A stretch of 28,231 nucleotides of DNA, taken from positions 1 through 28,231 of IMG/VR virus record IMGVR_UViG_3300047326_000042. One strand, 5' to 3'. Position 1 is the stretch's first letter. Each line of letters begins with the position of its first letter. Below, one piece after another: positions 14,406-22,266 of this stretch. The notes beneath the pieces were generated by a model that searched no databases, was not told the origin of the DNA, and saw only the letters and a list, made by a program, of their open reading frames with translations. A program made the position numbers and the translations under genes. The DNA is from a virus.

Positions 14406-16895
14406 TTACGGCGTCGGCGGCGCGACGGGCGCGCTCGTCGGGAACGGCGCCGTGTTTACCGCGCCAAGCATCGATTCGTTATTCGTCGCGCTGCACGAAC
14501 CGGACGTGGAGTAGATCGGCGTCGGCAGCGGCAACGGCCCCGAGAACGTGTTCTGGCACGAGATGTCCGGCCAATAGTACCAAAAGAAGATCTTTAGCGG
14601 GTAGCCTGCGGCGTTCGCGTAGTAGATCGCCTCGTCGCGCTGGTATTGCTCCTCGGCCTGCGTCGGGTACAGGCACAGTGAGTAAGACGTGCAGCCACCG
14701 CCGCCTTCTTGATACCACGAGAACGCTTGGCCTACAGCAGATAGCGTTTCGCTCGGATACACCGACGAAGCTACGTTCGCGACGAGGGTCGCTACGACTC
14801 CCATATCTGCGCCGGTCTCCCCGCTACAGATGCCCGCCTGCACGCCCGTCGTCGAATAGCACCACGGATAGTAGTCCCATCCGGTCGCCGGCGTGTAACT
14901 CGAGGTGAGCCACAGGCCGGTGTACGGCGTCGCCCAGGCCGTGCATGTGCTCTGCAAGTTGCAAGAGTACAGGTTTTTCTCTTGCGTGATCGCGTTCGTG
15001 TTCGACGTCGTAAAGCCGCCGCTTGGGATGCCGCCCGGCGTATTGATGCCGAGAATGAGGTGCGTCGTGTCGCCGACGGTATTGCGGATGTACGTCTCGA
15101 CGGCTTGCACGGCTTGATAGTTGCCGCCGGCGAGCGAACTTGCGCAGTAGCCGATGCTCTGATTCGGGCAGCCCGGCTCGTCGTAGATGTACCAGCCCCA
15201 ATTCGTATACGACGACAACGTATTGTAGACGCACTGCAACAGCGCCCCGTCGGTGGTTGGGGTTCCTGGGCACGACGACGCGAGGGTGCCGTCGAGGCTG
15301 TTAATCAGGTTCGTGCCGGTCGCGATGTTCGTGCCGTCCGCGAGAATGGCTTTGATCGAGAACAGCTGGTTCATCACCGGCGTCAAGCCTTCGTCGTAGG
15401 TCAGCCACGACGTGAGGTTCGTTTTGCTCGCGAGCAGTCCGATGTAATTGATTTCGTAGGAGATGCCGATCTGCGACATCGCGAGATCTTGCGCTTCGAG
15501 GCCGGACAGATCGCTGTCGGGTTCGTGGCTGTTGTAGACACCGAACGCGGGCAGTTGGGCCGACGGCGTCGGCGTCGGCGTCGGCGTTGCGGTCGGCGTT
15601 GCGGTCGGCGTGGCCGTGACGAGCGGGCCGGGAACGGTCGCGGTGCCGCACGTGGTCGCGGTCGCGGCGTAGTACCGAATCGCCTTCACCACCTGGAAGT
15701 AGCCCGTCATCTGCGGGAGCGCGGGCGAACAGAAGCTGCCGGTCGCGCAGACCTCGTCGACCAGGATCATATTCATGGCCTGCGTATTGTTCGTGTTCGC
15801 CAGCGACGCTGTCGTTGCGGTGCCGTTGACCGCCATCCACTGCGCGTTACTACCGGAGAGCGCAACGAACCCGAAGGTATTGAATTGCGTCGCGAGCGTC
15901 GGAACCGAGACGTTGAAACTTTGGACATCCGATTGTCCTTGGTCGATCGTCTGCTGGGTCACGTTCTGTCCGACGTATCCGCTGCCGTAGGTCTGCGTGA
16001 TGAGGTTGCCCCGGAAATTGCCGGTGATTTCGTTTAGAAGCCAATCCGTCGCCCAATTTCCCGTAGCGGACGGCTGCATGACGACGATCTCCCAATACCC
16101 CGACGCATAGGCGTGGTACGGGCCGGCATCGAGCAGCGCGCCGAGAGCCGATCTCGGTGTGAAGTCGGTATTGAGCAGCGCATTGATCGCGCTCGTGCCC
16201 TGAAAATACGAGAAATAGACCGTGACACCCGAGGCATGCGTCTTCGCAAAACTCGCGGTGATCGAGTTCGCCGCGACCGCCGTCAGCGTGACCGTCTCTT
16301 GATTCGTGCCGGAGTCGACGATGACCGCCTCGCCGACTTGGTATTGCGTGCCGGTGCCGGCCGTGACGCCGACGAGATGCGATCCGGTCGAGGTGACCGC
16401 TGCCGTCGTGTTGGTTAGCGTCGCGATCGGGTAGGCCGAGAGCATGGCGCCGTACCCCGGCACCATTTGAATCATCGGCGGCAGGCCGTTCGAGCTGATG
16501 ATCGAGAGCGACGGGAAGGCTGCCGTGTCACTGCCATCGGCGCCGGTATTCACGCGGCCGACCGACGATTGATCGGACCAATAGATTCCCGAGCTGCGGC
16601 CCGGCGGATACGTCGGCGGCGGGTAGTTGTCGCTCTCCCATATCCCGCGCTGGTGCAGCCAGAACTCGTCGCCGTCGGCGTAGGTGTAGAGGTGCGAGGT
16701 CGCGCCGGCATCGTCGACGCAGCGGGTCTGATCGCTCGGCTGCGGACTCGGATAGTCGGGACTCGGCGAGGGCGCGGGCGTCGCGCCGGAGTTGCCGAGG
16801 ATCAGAATCGGCCCGGCCGTCGTGGCAAGCAACGATTGCGGGACCGCAGCGATGCCGAGAACGATCAGCGCAAAGACAAGGGCGATGCGACGCAC
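14406..16895 (-). CDS. Large secreted protein: beta modules, Thr-Pro linker, barrel domain
   Basis: An 829-residue protein from a GTG that overlaps the preceding TAG by one base; it begins MRRIALVFALIVLGIAAVPQ, a clear signal peptide. The longer frame to 16964 overlaps the LamG gene and hides the signal, so I rejected it. After a Pro-rich stretch (about 38-55), residues about 160-228 form a KTHASG beta module, then a beta region to about 425. A linker TPTATPTATPTPTPTPS follows. Residues about 448-810 resemble a glycoside-hydrolase-type TIM barrel: WGWYIYDEPG, THLILGINTPGG, WDYYPWCY, LKIFFWYYWPDI. Probably an exported or virion-displayed polysaccharide-binding or degrading protein; catalytic identity is not proven. 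Cys pairs suggest disulphides. Confidence 0.7.
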   Translation of the reverse strand: MRRIALVFALIVLGIAAVPQSLLATTAGPILILGNSGATPAPSPSPDYPSPQPSDQTRCVDDAGATSHLYTYADGDEFWLHQRGIWESDNYPPPTYPPGRSSGIYWSDQSSVGRVNTGADGSDTAAFPSLSIISSNGLPPMIQMVPGYGAMLSAYPIATLTNTTAAVTSTGSHLVGVTAGTGTQYQVGEAVIVDSGTNQETVTLTAVAANSITASFAKTHASGVTVYFSYFQGTSAINALLNTDFTPRSALGALLDAGPYHAYASGYWEIVVMQPSATGNWATDWLLNEITGNFRGNLITQTYGSGYVGQNVTQQTIDQGQSDVQSFNVSVPTLATQFNTFGFVALSGSNAQWMAVNGTATTASLANTNNTQAMNMILVDEVCATGSFCSPALPQMTGYFQVVKAIRYYAATATTCGTATVPGPLVTATPTATPTATPTPTPTPSAQLPAFGVYNSHEPDSDLSGLEAQDLAMSQIGISYEINYIGLLASKTNLTSWLTYDEGLTPVMNQLFSIKAILADGTNIATGTNLINSLDGTLASSCPGTPTTDGALLQCVYNTLSSYTNWGWYIYDEPGCPNQSIGYCASSLAGGNYQAVQAVETYIRNTVGDTTHLILGINTPGGIPSGGFTTSNTNAITQEKNLYSCNLQSTCTAWATPYTGLWLTSSYTPATGWDYYPWCYSTTGVQAGICSGETGADMGVVATLVANVASSVYPSETLSAVGQAFSWYQEGGGGCTSYSLCLYPTQAEEQYQRDEAIYYANAAGYPLKIFFWYYWPDISCQNTFSGPLPLPTPIYSTSGSCSATNNESMLGAVNTAPFPTSAPVAPPTP

Positions 16896-17749
16896 TAGAG
16901 CGCCGAATAATGCGCGGCGATGCGCGTCGTCGAAAGCTCGGTCGAATAGAGGGACACGCAGCACTCATAGCCCGCGATGCTGCCGACGGTCGTGTCGACC
17001 GTGTTATTCGTCGATCGCGAACCCGCGGCACCGACCCACATCGGCCCGGCAACGCTCGACCATGCCGCGTAGTACGTCGCCGTATTCGTAGCGATCGGCG
17101 TGCTGTTGCCGTTTAGGTAGACCTTGATGCCGTTCGTTTTGTCGTAGGTGAATACGAGGTCGTACACCGTTCCGGCCGTTAGGCCGCCGTTCGCTTGCGT
17201 CGCGTTGTTATTGCCGCTGTCTCCAGACACGGTGAGATGGCAGCTCGTCGAATCGGCGACGACGGCCGCGTAAAATGCGCTGCCGGTGCTCCAATCGTCC
17301 ACGAGGGTAAACTGCCCGCCGGAGTTTCCGGTATTGCACTCCTGTGACGCGCTCGGCTTGAAGACGACTTCCCATGTGGCGAAGTTCGTGCTCGGCCAGG
17401 ACGTCAGCGACGTCGACTTCCAGGCGTAGTCCCCCCCCGAGGAGTTGCTCGGGCTGTAGCTCGCAGCGCCCGTGTCGGCCGTGAGCGCCGGGCCGCCGCG
17501 CGTGCCGGAACCGACGTAGGTCAGCGCGTTACCGCCGCTACCGTAGTCCGTCTCCGTGCCGCTCGTCGTCGACATCGGCCAATAGGCATACGGCGAATCC
17601 GCGAGCACCGCGTTCTTGTACGGCGTCGATCCGCCAGGGTTGCCGGCGCCGGTCAGCGTCATCGATGCGACGATCGAGGACGACGACGCGCGAGCGAACG
17701 ACGTCGTCGCGAGCATCGCGACCGCGAGCGCCAGGACGCGGCGAATCAC
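16895..17749 (-). CDS. Secreted LamG-like (concanavalin-fold) protein
   Basis: A 284-residue protein from a GTG overlapping the preceding TGA (GTGA). The signal peptide is MIRRVLALAVAMLATTSFAR, with probable cleavage after Ala-Arg-Ala. Residues about 45-284 match a LamG-like jelly roll: YKNAVLADSPYAYWPMSTTS opening, ATWEVVFKPS, a central FTLVDDWS, TYDKTNGIKVYLNGNSTP and the closing AGYECCVSLYSTELSTTRIA. Such domains bind carbohydrate or other ligands. It lies between two other exported proteins in one overlapping set, so they are probably co-produced. The signal peptide is unusual for a virion protein. Confidence 0.75.
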   Translation of the reverse strand: MIRRVLALAVAMLATTSFARASSSSIVASMTLTGAGNPGGSTPYKNAVLADSPYAYWPMSTTSGTETDYGSGGNALTYVGSGTRGGPALTADTGAASYSPSNSSGGDYAWKSTSLTSWPSTNFATWEVVFKPSASQECNTGNSGGQFTLVDDWSTGSAFYAAVVADSTSCHLTVSGDSGNNNATQANGGLTAGTVYDLVFTYDKTNGIKVYLNGNSTPIATNTATYYAAWSSVAGPMWVGAAGSRSTNNTVDTTVGSIAGYECCVSLYSTELSTTRIAAHYSAL

Positions 17750-18432
17750 TGCTGCACGACCTGTATGCTGCCGGACACCTGCACCGCAGCGGAGGTGAGG
17801 AGGCAGAGCGCGTTCGAGGCGGCCGTCGTATAGTTCGGCGTCGTGCCGGCCGGTTCAACCCAGCCCGCTTGCGCTCCGAGCGGCATCGGCCCGGTCAGCG
17901 TCGTCGTGCCGGTCCCGCACGTCGTGCCGGTCCCATACTCCAGCGTCGCATTGCCGGTGCCGTTCGCCAGCAGCACGACCTTGCAGACGTAAATCGTCTT
18001 CCCCGAAGACAGTGCCTCGAGCTGCGTCGTCGTCGCGGTCGAGACGTTCACGACGACGTTCACGAGCGTTCCGTAGCTGCACGGGTTCGTGGTCTCCGTG
18101 ACGACCTTGCCGTTCGTGTCGACGTCGATCGGCACGGGCCCTGGCGTCGAACAGCCGTAGCACCAGCCCTGTTCGTTCGCGTTGACCGGCAGCGCGGGCG
18201 GATTGCTCGCGGCTTCGCCGGGGCCGGCGGTGTACAGCGGAACGCCGGTCGGCGCCACGACGTTCGCCTTGAGGTTGCCACTCGCATCGGTCGGGTAGGC
18301 GATCGGCGTCGCGTTACCCGAGCCGTTGCCCGCAGCCTGCTGCGCGATCGCCACATCGGACGAGCGCGGCGCGAACATAATGCCAAAGAGTGCAGCGATG
18401 AAGATCGCCGCGAGTGCGATGCGAGTCTTCAT
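17746..18432 (-). CDS. Secreted beta-rich protein of unknown function
   Basis: A 228-residue protein with a signal peptide (MKTRIALAAIFIAALFGIMF, followed by APRSSDVAIA) and GGGGAGG before the ATG. The mature part is Thr/Gly/Asn-rich with paired Cys (WCYGCSTPG; NPCSYGT; CGTGTTT) that could form disulphides after export. The C-terminal half (VPIDVDTNGKVVTETTNPCS to ALCLLTSAAVQVSGSIQVVQ) looks like a beta sandwich. It begins the four-gene exported set and its TGA overlaps the next GTG. No family recognised. Confidence 0.7.
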   Translation of the reverse strand: MKTRIALAAIFIAALFGIMFAPRSSDVAIAQQAAGNGSGNATPIAYPTDASGNLKANVVAPTGVPLYTAGPGEAASNPPALPVNANEQGWCYGCSTPGPVPIDVDTNGKVVTETTNPCSYGTLVNVVVNVSTATTTQLEALSSGKTIYVCKVVLLANGTGNATLEYGTGTTCGTGTTTLTGPMPLGAQAGWVEPAGTTPNYTTAASNALCLLTSAAVQVSGSIQVVQQ

Positions 18433-18451
18433 CCCTGGCCTCCCCTCTTCG

Positions 18452-18751
18452 TCATCCGTTCAGCGCCGCTCCGGCGTAAATGTTCGGCCCGTAGGCCCAC
18501 GTGAGCACGCCGTTCGGCCCCTCAAGCATGAGCTGCACCTGATAGTAGCCCGCCGTCGGAAAGTCGGTCGGCTGCAGTAGGCGCTGCCAGATGTACTGCG
18601 ACGCCTGCTGGAGCGGCCCGATCGTGCGGCCGGTCGCGTCAGCGGGACCCTGCACGACGAGATAGACCGTGTATCCCGTCGCGTCGAACGGCTTGCCGGT
18701 CGGATCGGTCAGCGAAAACTGTTCGTAGATCCCTTGCGCGCCGGCGGTCAC
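18452..18751 (-). CDS. BppU/Ig-like single-domain protein
   Basis: A 99-residue protein from a GTG that overlaps the stop of the repeat protein (GTGA). The frame is open for a long way upstream, but that part is only a shifted reading of the repeats. From the GTG it is MTAGAQGIYEQFSLTDPTGK, then PFDATGYTVYLVVQGPAD, DFPTAGYYQVQLMLEGPN and GPNIYAGAALNG. This order (FSLTD-TGKPFD-G-TVYL, then DFPTAGYY) is the usual pattern of BppU N-terminal or similar phage adhesion-attachment Ig domains. It is probably a joint or tip partner of the repeat protein. Confidence 0.6.
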   Translation of the reverse strand: MTAGAQGIYEQFSLTDPTGKPFDATGYTVYLVVQGPADATGRTIGPLQQASQYIWQRLLQPTDFPTAGYYQVQLMLEGPNGVLTWAYGPNIYAGAALNG

Positions 18752-20649
18752 GTCTGCACGACCATCGGGATCGTGCCCGTGATGAGCTGCCCGTTGACGA
18801 GTTCTTCCATGATCGTCATTTTGTACAGCCCTCCGATCAGCGCGTTCTTCACGAGCGTGGCGCTTGCGATCCGGGTGACCTGCGTCGGCCCGATGAGCGT
18901 CGCGCTGCCGAGCGCATTGATGCGGTTTGTCCCGCTGATCAGCGCCGATGCGGTTGCCGTCTGCGTCCCGCGCGTGCCGAGATAGGCGCTCGCGCCGATC
19001 GCGACGCGAACCTGCTTGAGCGTGGCGCTCGCGCCGCCCGTCACGGAGACGCCGGTCTTTAGCGTCGCGCTCGCGGTCGCGGCCTGCGCGCCGAGGCTCG
19101 TGAGCCGCGCCGATGCGATCTCGGTCGCCGTGGCGCTCGCGCGCAAGGTGGCCGTGGCCGGCGCCGCGATCGAGGTCGTGGTCGAGCCGATCAGTGCCGC
19201 GCTGGCGGTCTTCGTCAGCAGCGCCTTCGTCGCGAGGTCGGCGCTGGCGGTCGCGCTCGTCGATCCGCTCGTCGTGAGATCGGCCGAGGCCGTTGCCGTC
19301 GCGGTCGCGGTCTTCGAGGTCCGCGCGGTCGCGCTCGCGGTGAGGCTGCCCGGCTTCGAGAGCGTCGCGCTCGCTGTGGCGTTCGCCGTCGAGATGACGT
19401 CGAGGTATGCGCTCGCGGTCGCCGTCTTTGCCGTGGCGACGACGAGGTACGCGCTCGATGAGACGCTGGCCGTCGCGCCCTTCGCGAGCACGGCCGAGGC
19501 CGTGGTCGTCTGCGCGGCGGTCGCTTTGAGGTCGGCCGATGCCGTGGCCGTGACGCGCGGCGTCGCGACGAGCGTTGCGCTGCCGGTGGCCGTGCTCGCG
19601 AGCGTGGCGCGCAGCGTGGCGCTCGCGACGGCGGTCGCCGCCGTCTTTGCCGCGAGCGTTGCGCTGGCCGTGCCCGCCTGGGGCGTCGTCGCCTTGAGCG
19701 TCGCGCTCGCGGTCTGCGTGCTCGCTGCGGTCGCCGCAAGGCGCGCGCTGGCCGTGGCCGTGGCCGAGGCTTTGGTCGAGATCGTCGCCGACGCGCTCGA
19801 CGTGCCCATCGCCGGCGCTTTGAGGTCGGCGCTGGCCGTCGCGGTCGCCGCGGCCTTGGCCGAGAGCGTCGCGCTCGCCGTCGCGGTCTGCGTGCCGCTC
19901 GTCGCGTTGAGGGCTGCGCTCGCCGTCGCGGTCTTCGTCGCCTTCGCGGAGAGCGTTGCGCTCGACTGCGACTCGGCATGCGCGCCCGCGATCGTCGTCG
20001 CACTCGCCACGGCCGATGCCGCCGCCTTGGCCGAGAGCGTCGCGCTCGCCGTGCCGGTCGCCGTAGATTTCGCCTTGAACGTCGCGCTCGCGGTTGCCGC
20101 GGCCGCGACGTTCCCGAGCAGCGTGGCGCTCGAGGCCGGCTGCACCGCCGTCGTTGCCTTGAGCGTCGCGCTCGACGCTGCGGTGACCGTCGGATGATAC
20201 AGCGTCGCCGACGCGATCTGCGTCGAGGCGGTCGTCGCTTTGAGCGTGGCACTCGCGATCGCGGTCTGCGCCGTCGTCGATTTGAGGACGGCCGAGGCCG
20301 TGCCGGTCGCGGCCGTCTTCGCCTGGAGCGTGGCCGTTGCGGCCGACGTCCACGGATTCGACGAACTCTTGCACGTCGCGCTCGCGGGTGCCGAGAACGC
20401 AACGGTCGCTTTGACGACCGCCGACCCCGTCGCCGTCTGGACCGTCGTGACCGAGATCCGCGCGCTGCCGGTCGCGGTCTTGACCGTGGTCGATTGGAGG
20501 ACCGCGCTCGCACCCGAGGTGACCAGGCCCGAGTGCGAGAGCGTTGCCGTCGCGGTCGTCGTTTGCGCCGTCGTGATCGACAGGCGCGCAGAAGCCGATA
20601 CCGGGACCGTTCCCTGTCCAACGCCCGAGAGGAACAGAAGAAACGGCAT
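18748..20649 (-). CDS. 14-residue repeat fibre-like protein
   Basis: A 633-residue protein starting MPFLLFLSGVGQGTVPVSAS. From about residue 18 to 607 it consists of about forty degenerate repeats of 14 residues, consensus ASATLxxxxxxxAT (for example ASATLKATTPQAGT, ASATLAAKTAATAV, ASATLRATLASTAT). Ala, Ser and Thr dominate. The alternating small and beta-branched residues suggest a beta-solenoid or repeated beta-hairpin shaft. The ending KMTIMEELVNGQLITGTIPM is non-repetitive and may be an attachment foot. It is probably a fibre or spike. The downstream BppU-like gene overlaps its stop. No catalytic sequence. Confidence 0.7.
   Translation of the reverse strand: MPFLLFLSGVGQGTVPVSASARLSITTAQTTTATATLSHSGLVTSGASAVLQSTTVKTATGSARISVTTVQTATGSAVVKATVAFSAPASATCKSSSNPWTSAATATLQAKTAATGTASAVLKSTTAQTAIASATLKATTASTQIASATLYHPTVTAASSATLKATTAVQPASSATLLGNVAAAATASATFKAKSTATGTASATLSAKAAASAVASATTIAGAHAESQSSATLSAKATKTATASAALNATSGTQTATASATLSAKAAATATASADLKAPAMGTSSASATISTKASATATASARLAATAASTQTASATLKATTPQAGTASATLAAKTAATAVASATLRATLASTATGSATLVATPRVTATASADLKATAAQTTTASAVLAKGATASVSSSAYLVVATAKTATASAYLDVISTANATASATLSKPGSLTASATARTSKTATATATASADLTTSGSTSATASADLATKALLTKTASAALIGSTTTSIAAPATATLRASATATEIASARLTSLGAQAATASATLKTGVSVTGGASATLKQVRVAIGASAYLGTRGTQTATASALISGTNRINALGSATLIGPTQVTRIASATLVKNALIGGLYKMTIMEELVNGQLITGTIPMVVQT
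18829..20598 (-). repeat. About forty degenerate 42-base coding repeats
   Basis: The DNA of the repeat protein cycles with a period near 42 bases, a GC-rich degenerate unit containing GCGAGCGCCACGCTC-like segments on the minus strand. The repetition keeps other frames open on both strands, which explains the long spurious ORFs there. Unit count is estimated from the protein. Confidence 0.75.
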
Positions 20650-20657
20650 GGCTCGAG

Positions 20658-21056
20658 TTAGTTTCCGGTGATGATGATGTTCGCGTTACATGCGGCGGAC
20701 AGCGTGTAGGAGAGGCCGTTTATCAGCCGCATGCGCCAAAGGATGCTTTGCCCGGCGCCGAGCGAGCCCTGAAAGCGCTGATCGGCCGTCGCGCCCGTTG
20801 GGCTCGCGCCTTCGTCGAACAGCGTCAGCACGACCGTTTGCGGCGAGTCTGACGCATTGAAGATGCTGATGAGTTCGGCGAACTGTGTGCCCGCTTGCGT
20901 GAGCAGGTTCGTGATCGTCGTCGCGCTCGCCGGTGTTAGGACCGCGAAGTACGCACCGCCGTCCGAAATAATCTGCGTCTCACCGGACGTCCCATTGATG
21001 ACGGGCACGTTGACGCCCGAACCGGGCGTGTAGCCAACGGTCGCGAGCGACGCCAT
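20658..21056 (-). CDS. Small beta-rich virion-type protein
   Basis: A 132-residue protein starting MASLATVGYTPGSGVNVPVI. It has no signal peptide and no cysteine apart from one near the end (SAACNANIIITGN). The core AELISIFNASDSPQTVVLTL and LGAGQSILWRMRLINGLSYT resemble the small beta-sandwich proteins often next to fibres or in virion accessory sets. It ends 8 bases before the repeat-protein start, so the two are coupled. Exact role unknown. Confidence 0.6.
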   Translation of the reverse strand: MASLATVGYTPGSGVNVPVINGTSGETQIISDGGAYFAVLTPASATTITNLLTQAGTQFAELISIFNASDSPQTVVLTLFDEGASPTGATADQRFQGSLGAGQSILWRMRLINGLSYTLSAACNANIIITGN

Positions 21057-21066
21057 GCGTCAGCCC

Positions 21067-21708
21067 CTACTTCGCTGCGTAGTCGAACGATGCGTGCTGG
21101 TGCGCGAGCGCTTCCTCGAGCGACGCGTGGCTCGCGACGTCGCCGTTGCCGTAGCACTGCGTGATCTCGGCAGTGCCATCGGCCGCGATCGTCCCAAAGA
21201 GCAGCGAGTCTGCCGTGTGGTACGGCGCGCCGCTCGCATCGTTCGTGAGCACGGTACGATGCCCCCAAACGACCGTCACGCCCGGCGCGACCGTGATCGA
21301 TTTCCTCGGCAACATCTGATGATCGAGCGTCACGGGTTCCGCGACGAGCACGAACGGGTCGAACGACGCGGTCGCCTCGAACGCGGGGATCGTCACGTCG
21401 ACCTTCTGGCCGTCGAGTTCGACCGTGTCCACGACGACCGGCTTGAACGCGCCCGGCCATTCGCTGATGTGGTGCCGGTGCGCGATCGGGTCGGTCCCCT
21501 CGCAATCGCACGGGTCGTACTCCGCGAGGATCAGCTTGCCGGACGAATCGGTCACGACCCAAAAATAGCTCGCCGAGTTCGGATCATTGATCCAAGCATT
21601 GCGCCAGGCGATCTCATCGTCGTGCGCATTCTTTGGCGTCTTCGGCTTCGTCGCGTCGACGACGCGGCCGGCGGCCGACTTGGCGCGCAAATAATCGAGC
21701 AGGCTCAT
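21067..21708 (-). CDS. Hypothetical virion-region protein
   Basis: A 213-residue protein starting MSLLDYLRAKSAAGRVVDAT, with GGGGGG about 10 bases upstream of its ATG. A short helical N-terminus leads into a mixed section with EYDPCDCEGTDPIAHRHHIS, a Cys/His cluster that could bind metal, then a beta part (VELDGQKVDVTIPAFEATAS) and a C-terminus with a helix (SLEEALAHQHASFDYAAK). It lies in the block between terminase and portal. I recognise no family; the cluster is only suggestive. Confidence 0.6.
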   Translation of the reverse strand: MSLLDYLRAKSAAGRVVDATKPKTPKNAHDDEIAWRNAWINDPNSASYFWVVTDSSGKLILAEYDPCDCEGTDPIAHRHHISEWPGAFKPVVVDTVELDGQKVDVTIPAFEATASFDPFVLVAEPVTLDHQMLPRKSITVAPGVTVVWGHRTVLTNDASGAPYHTADSLLFGTIAADGTAEITQCYGNGDVASHASLEEALAHQHASFDYAAK

Positions 21709-21723
21709 GCGTTGCGTTCCCCC

Positions 21724-22230
21724 CTAGCTCCAGGTGTAGCCGTAGGACGTCCACGGCGACGGAAATGTCACGTTGCCGCCCGATGCGCTCGCGCCGGTCT
21801 GCAACTGCTGCACCGTATAGGCCGAGTAGGCGTTCAACGTGTTCGCAGGCGCGGTGAACGATGTTCCGGGCGCCGAGGTCTGCGTCGAGCATGCCGTCGT
21901 CGCGACCGAGCTTGCGGTGGCGACCGGGGTCGCGAACGTCGCGTTCACGCCGAACTTCGGCGTGATGTACGTGCTCGAGCCACCGCCGTCCGTCGGTGCG
22001 GTGGCGGAGAAGTAGATCCCGAACGCGGAGAGCGAGTTCGGCGCGACGCCGGTCACCTTAAGCCGGTTGTATTTTTCGTATGAATTGTTGCCGACCGCGA
22101 TCGGATTCGCCGCCGAGAGCGACGAGGTCGATGCGGAGTCGACCGACGCGAACGCGATCTGCGGGACGTTGTCGGTCACCGTCGCGCCCGCGGTGTTCGT
22201 CTCGGACAAAACGAAGGTAGGAGCTGCCAC
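21724..22230 (-). CDS. Beta-sandwich virion-type protein
   Basis: A 168-residue protein from a GTG with GGAGGG 6 bases upstream. It begins MAAPTFVLSETNTAGATVTD and contains ANPIAVGNNSYEKYNRLKVT, a motif (N-P-I, G-N-SYEKY, then a strand) seen in many phage structural beta proteins, followed by AFGIYFSATAP and a Ser/Thr-rich end. It is the first gene after terminase and opens the 8-kb accessory block. Probably a head or tail surface protein; no catalytic motif. Confidence 0.6.
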   Translation of the reverse strand: MAAPTFVLSETNTAGATVTDNVPQIAFASVDSASTSSLSAANPIAVGNNSYEKYNRLKVTGVAPNSLSAFGIYFSATAPTDGGGSSTYITPKFGVNATFATPVATASSVATTACSTQTSAPGTSFTAPANTLNAYSAYTVQQLQTGASASGGNVTFPSPWTSYGYTWS

Positions 22231-22266
22231 GGTGTACCCTCCACAGTAATTTTTGGTGTAGGTGCG

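Noticed and set aside
14982-16037. Plus-strand frame of 351 codons
   Set aside because: Antisense of the secreted 829-residue gene; Arg-rich with no ribosome site.
16896-16964. Upstream start for the 829-residue protein
   Set aside because: It would add 23 residues ahead of the signal peptide and overlap the LamG gene. The GTG at 16895 gives a proper signal peptide and a one-base overlap.
19016-20197. Plus-strand frame of 393 codons rich in Val, Ala and Leu
   Set aside because: Antisense reading of the repeat gene; its apparent hydrophobic repeats arise from the same 42-base period. No ribosome site and opposite to all other genes.
18752-20374. Long minus-strand frame upstream of the BppU-like start
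   Set aside because: It is the 14-residue repeat gene read in another frame, kept open by the 42-base period. Only the last 99 codons, after the GTG at 18751, look like protein.
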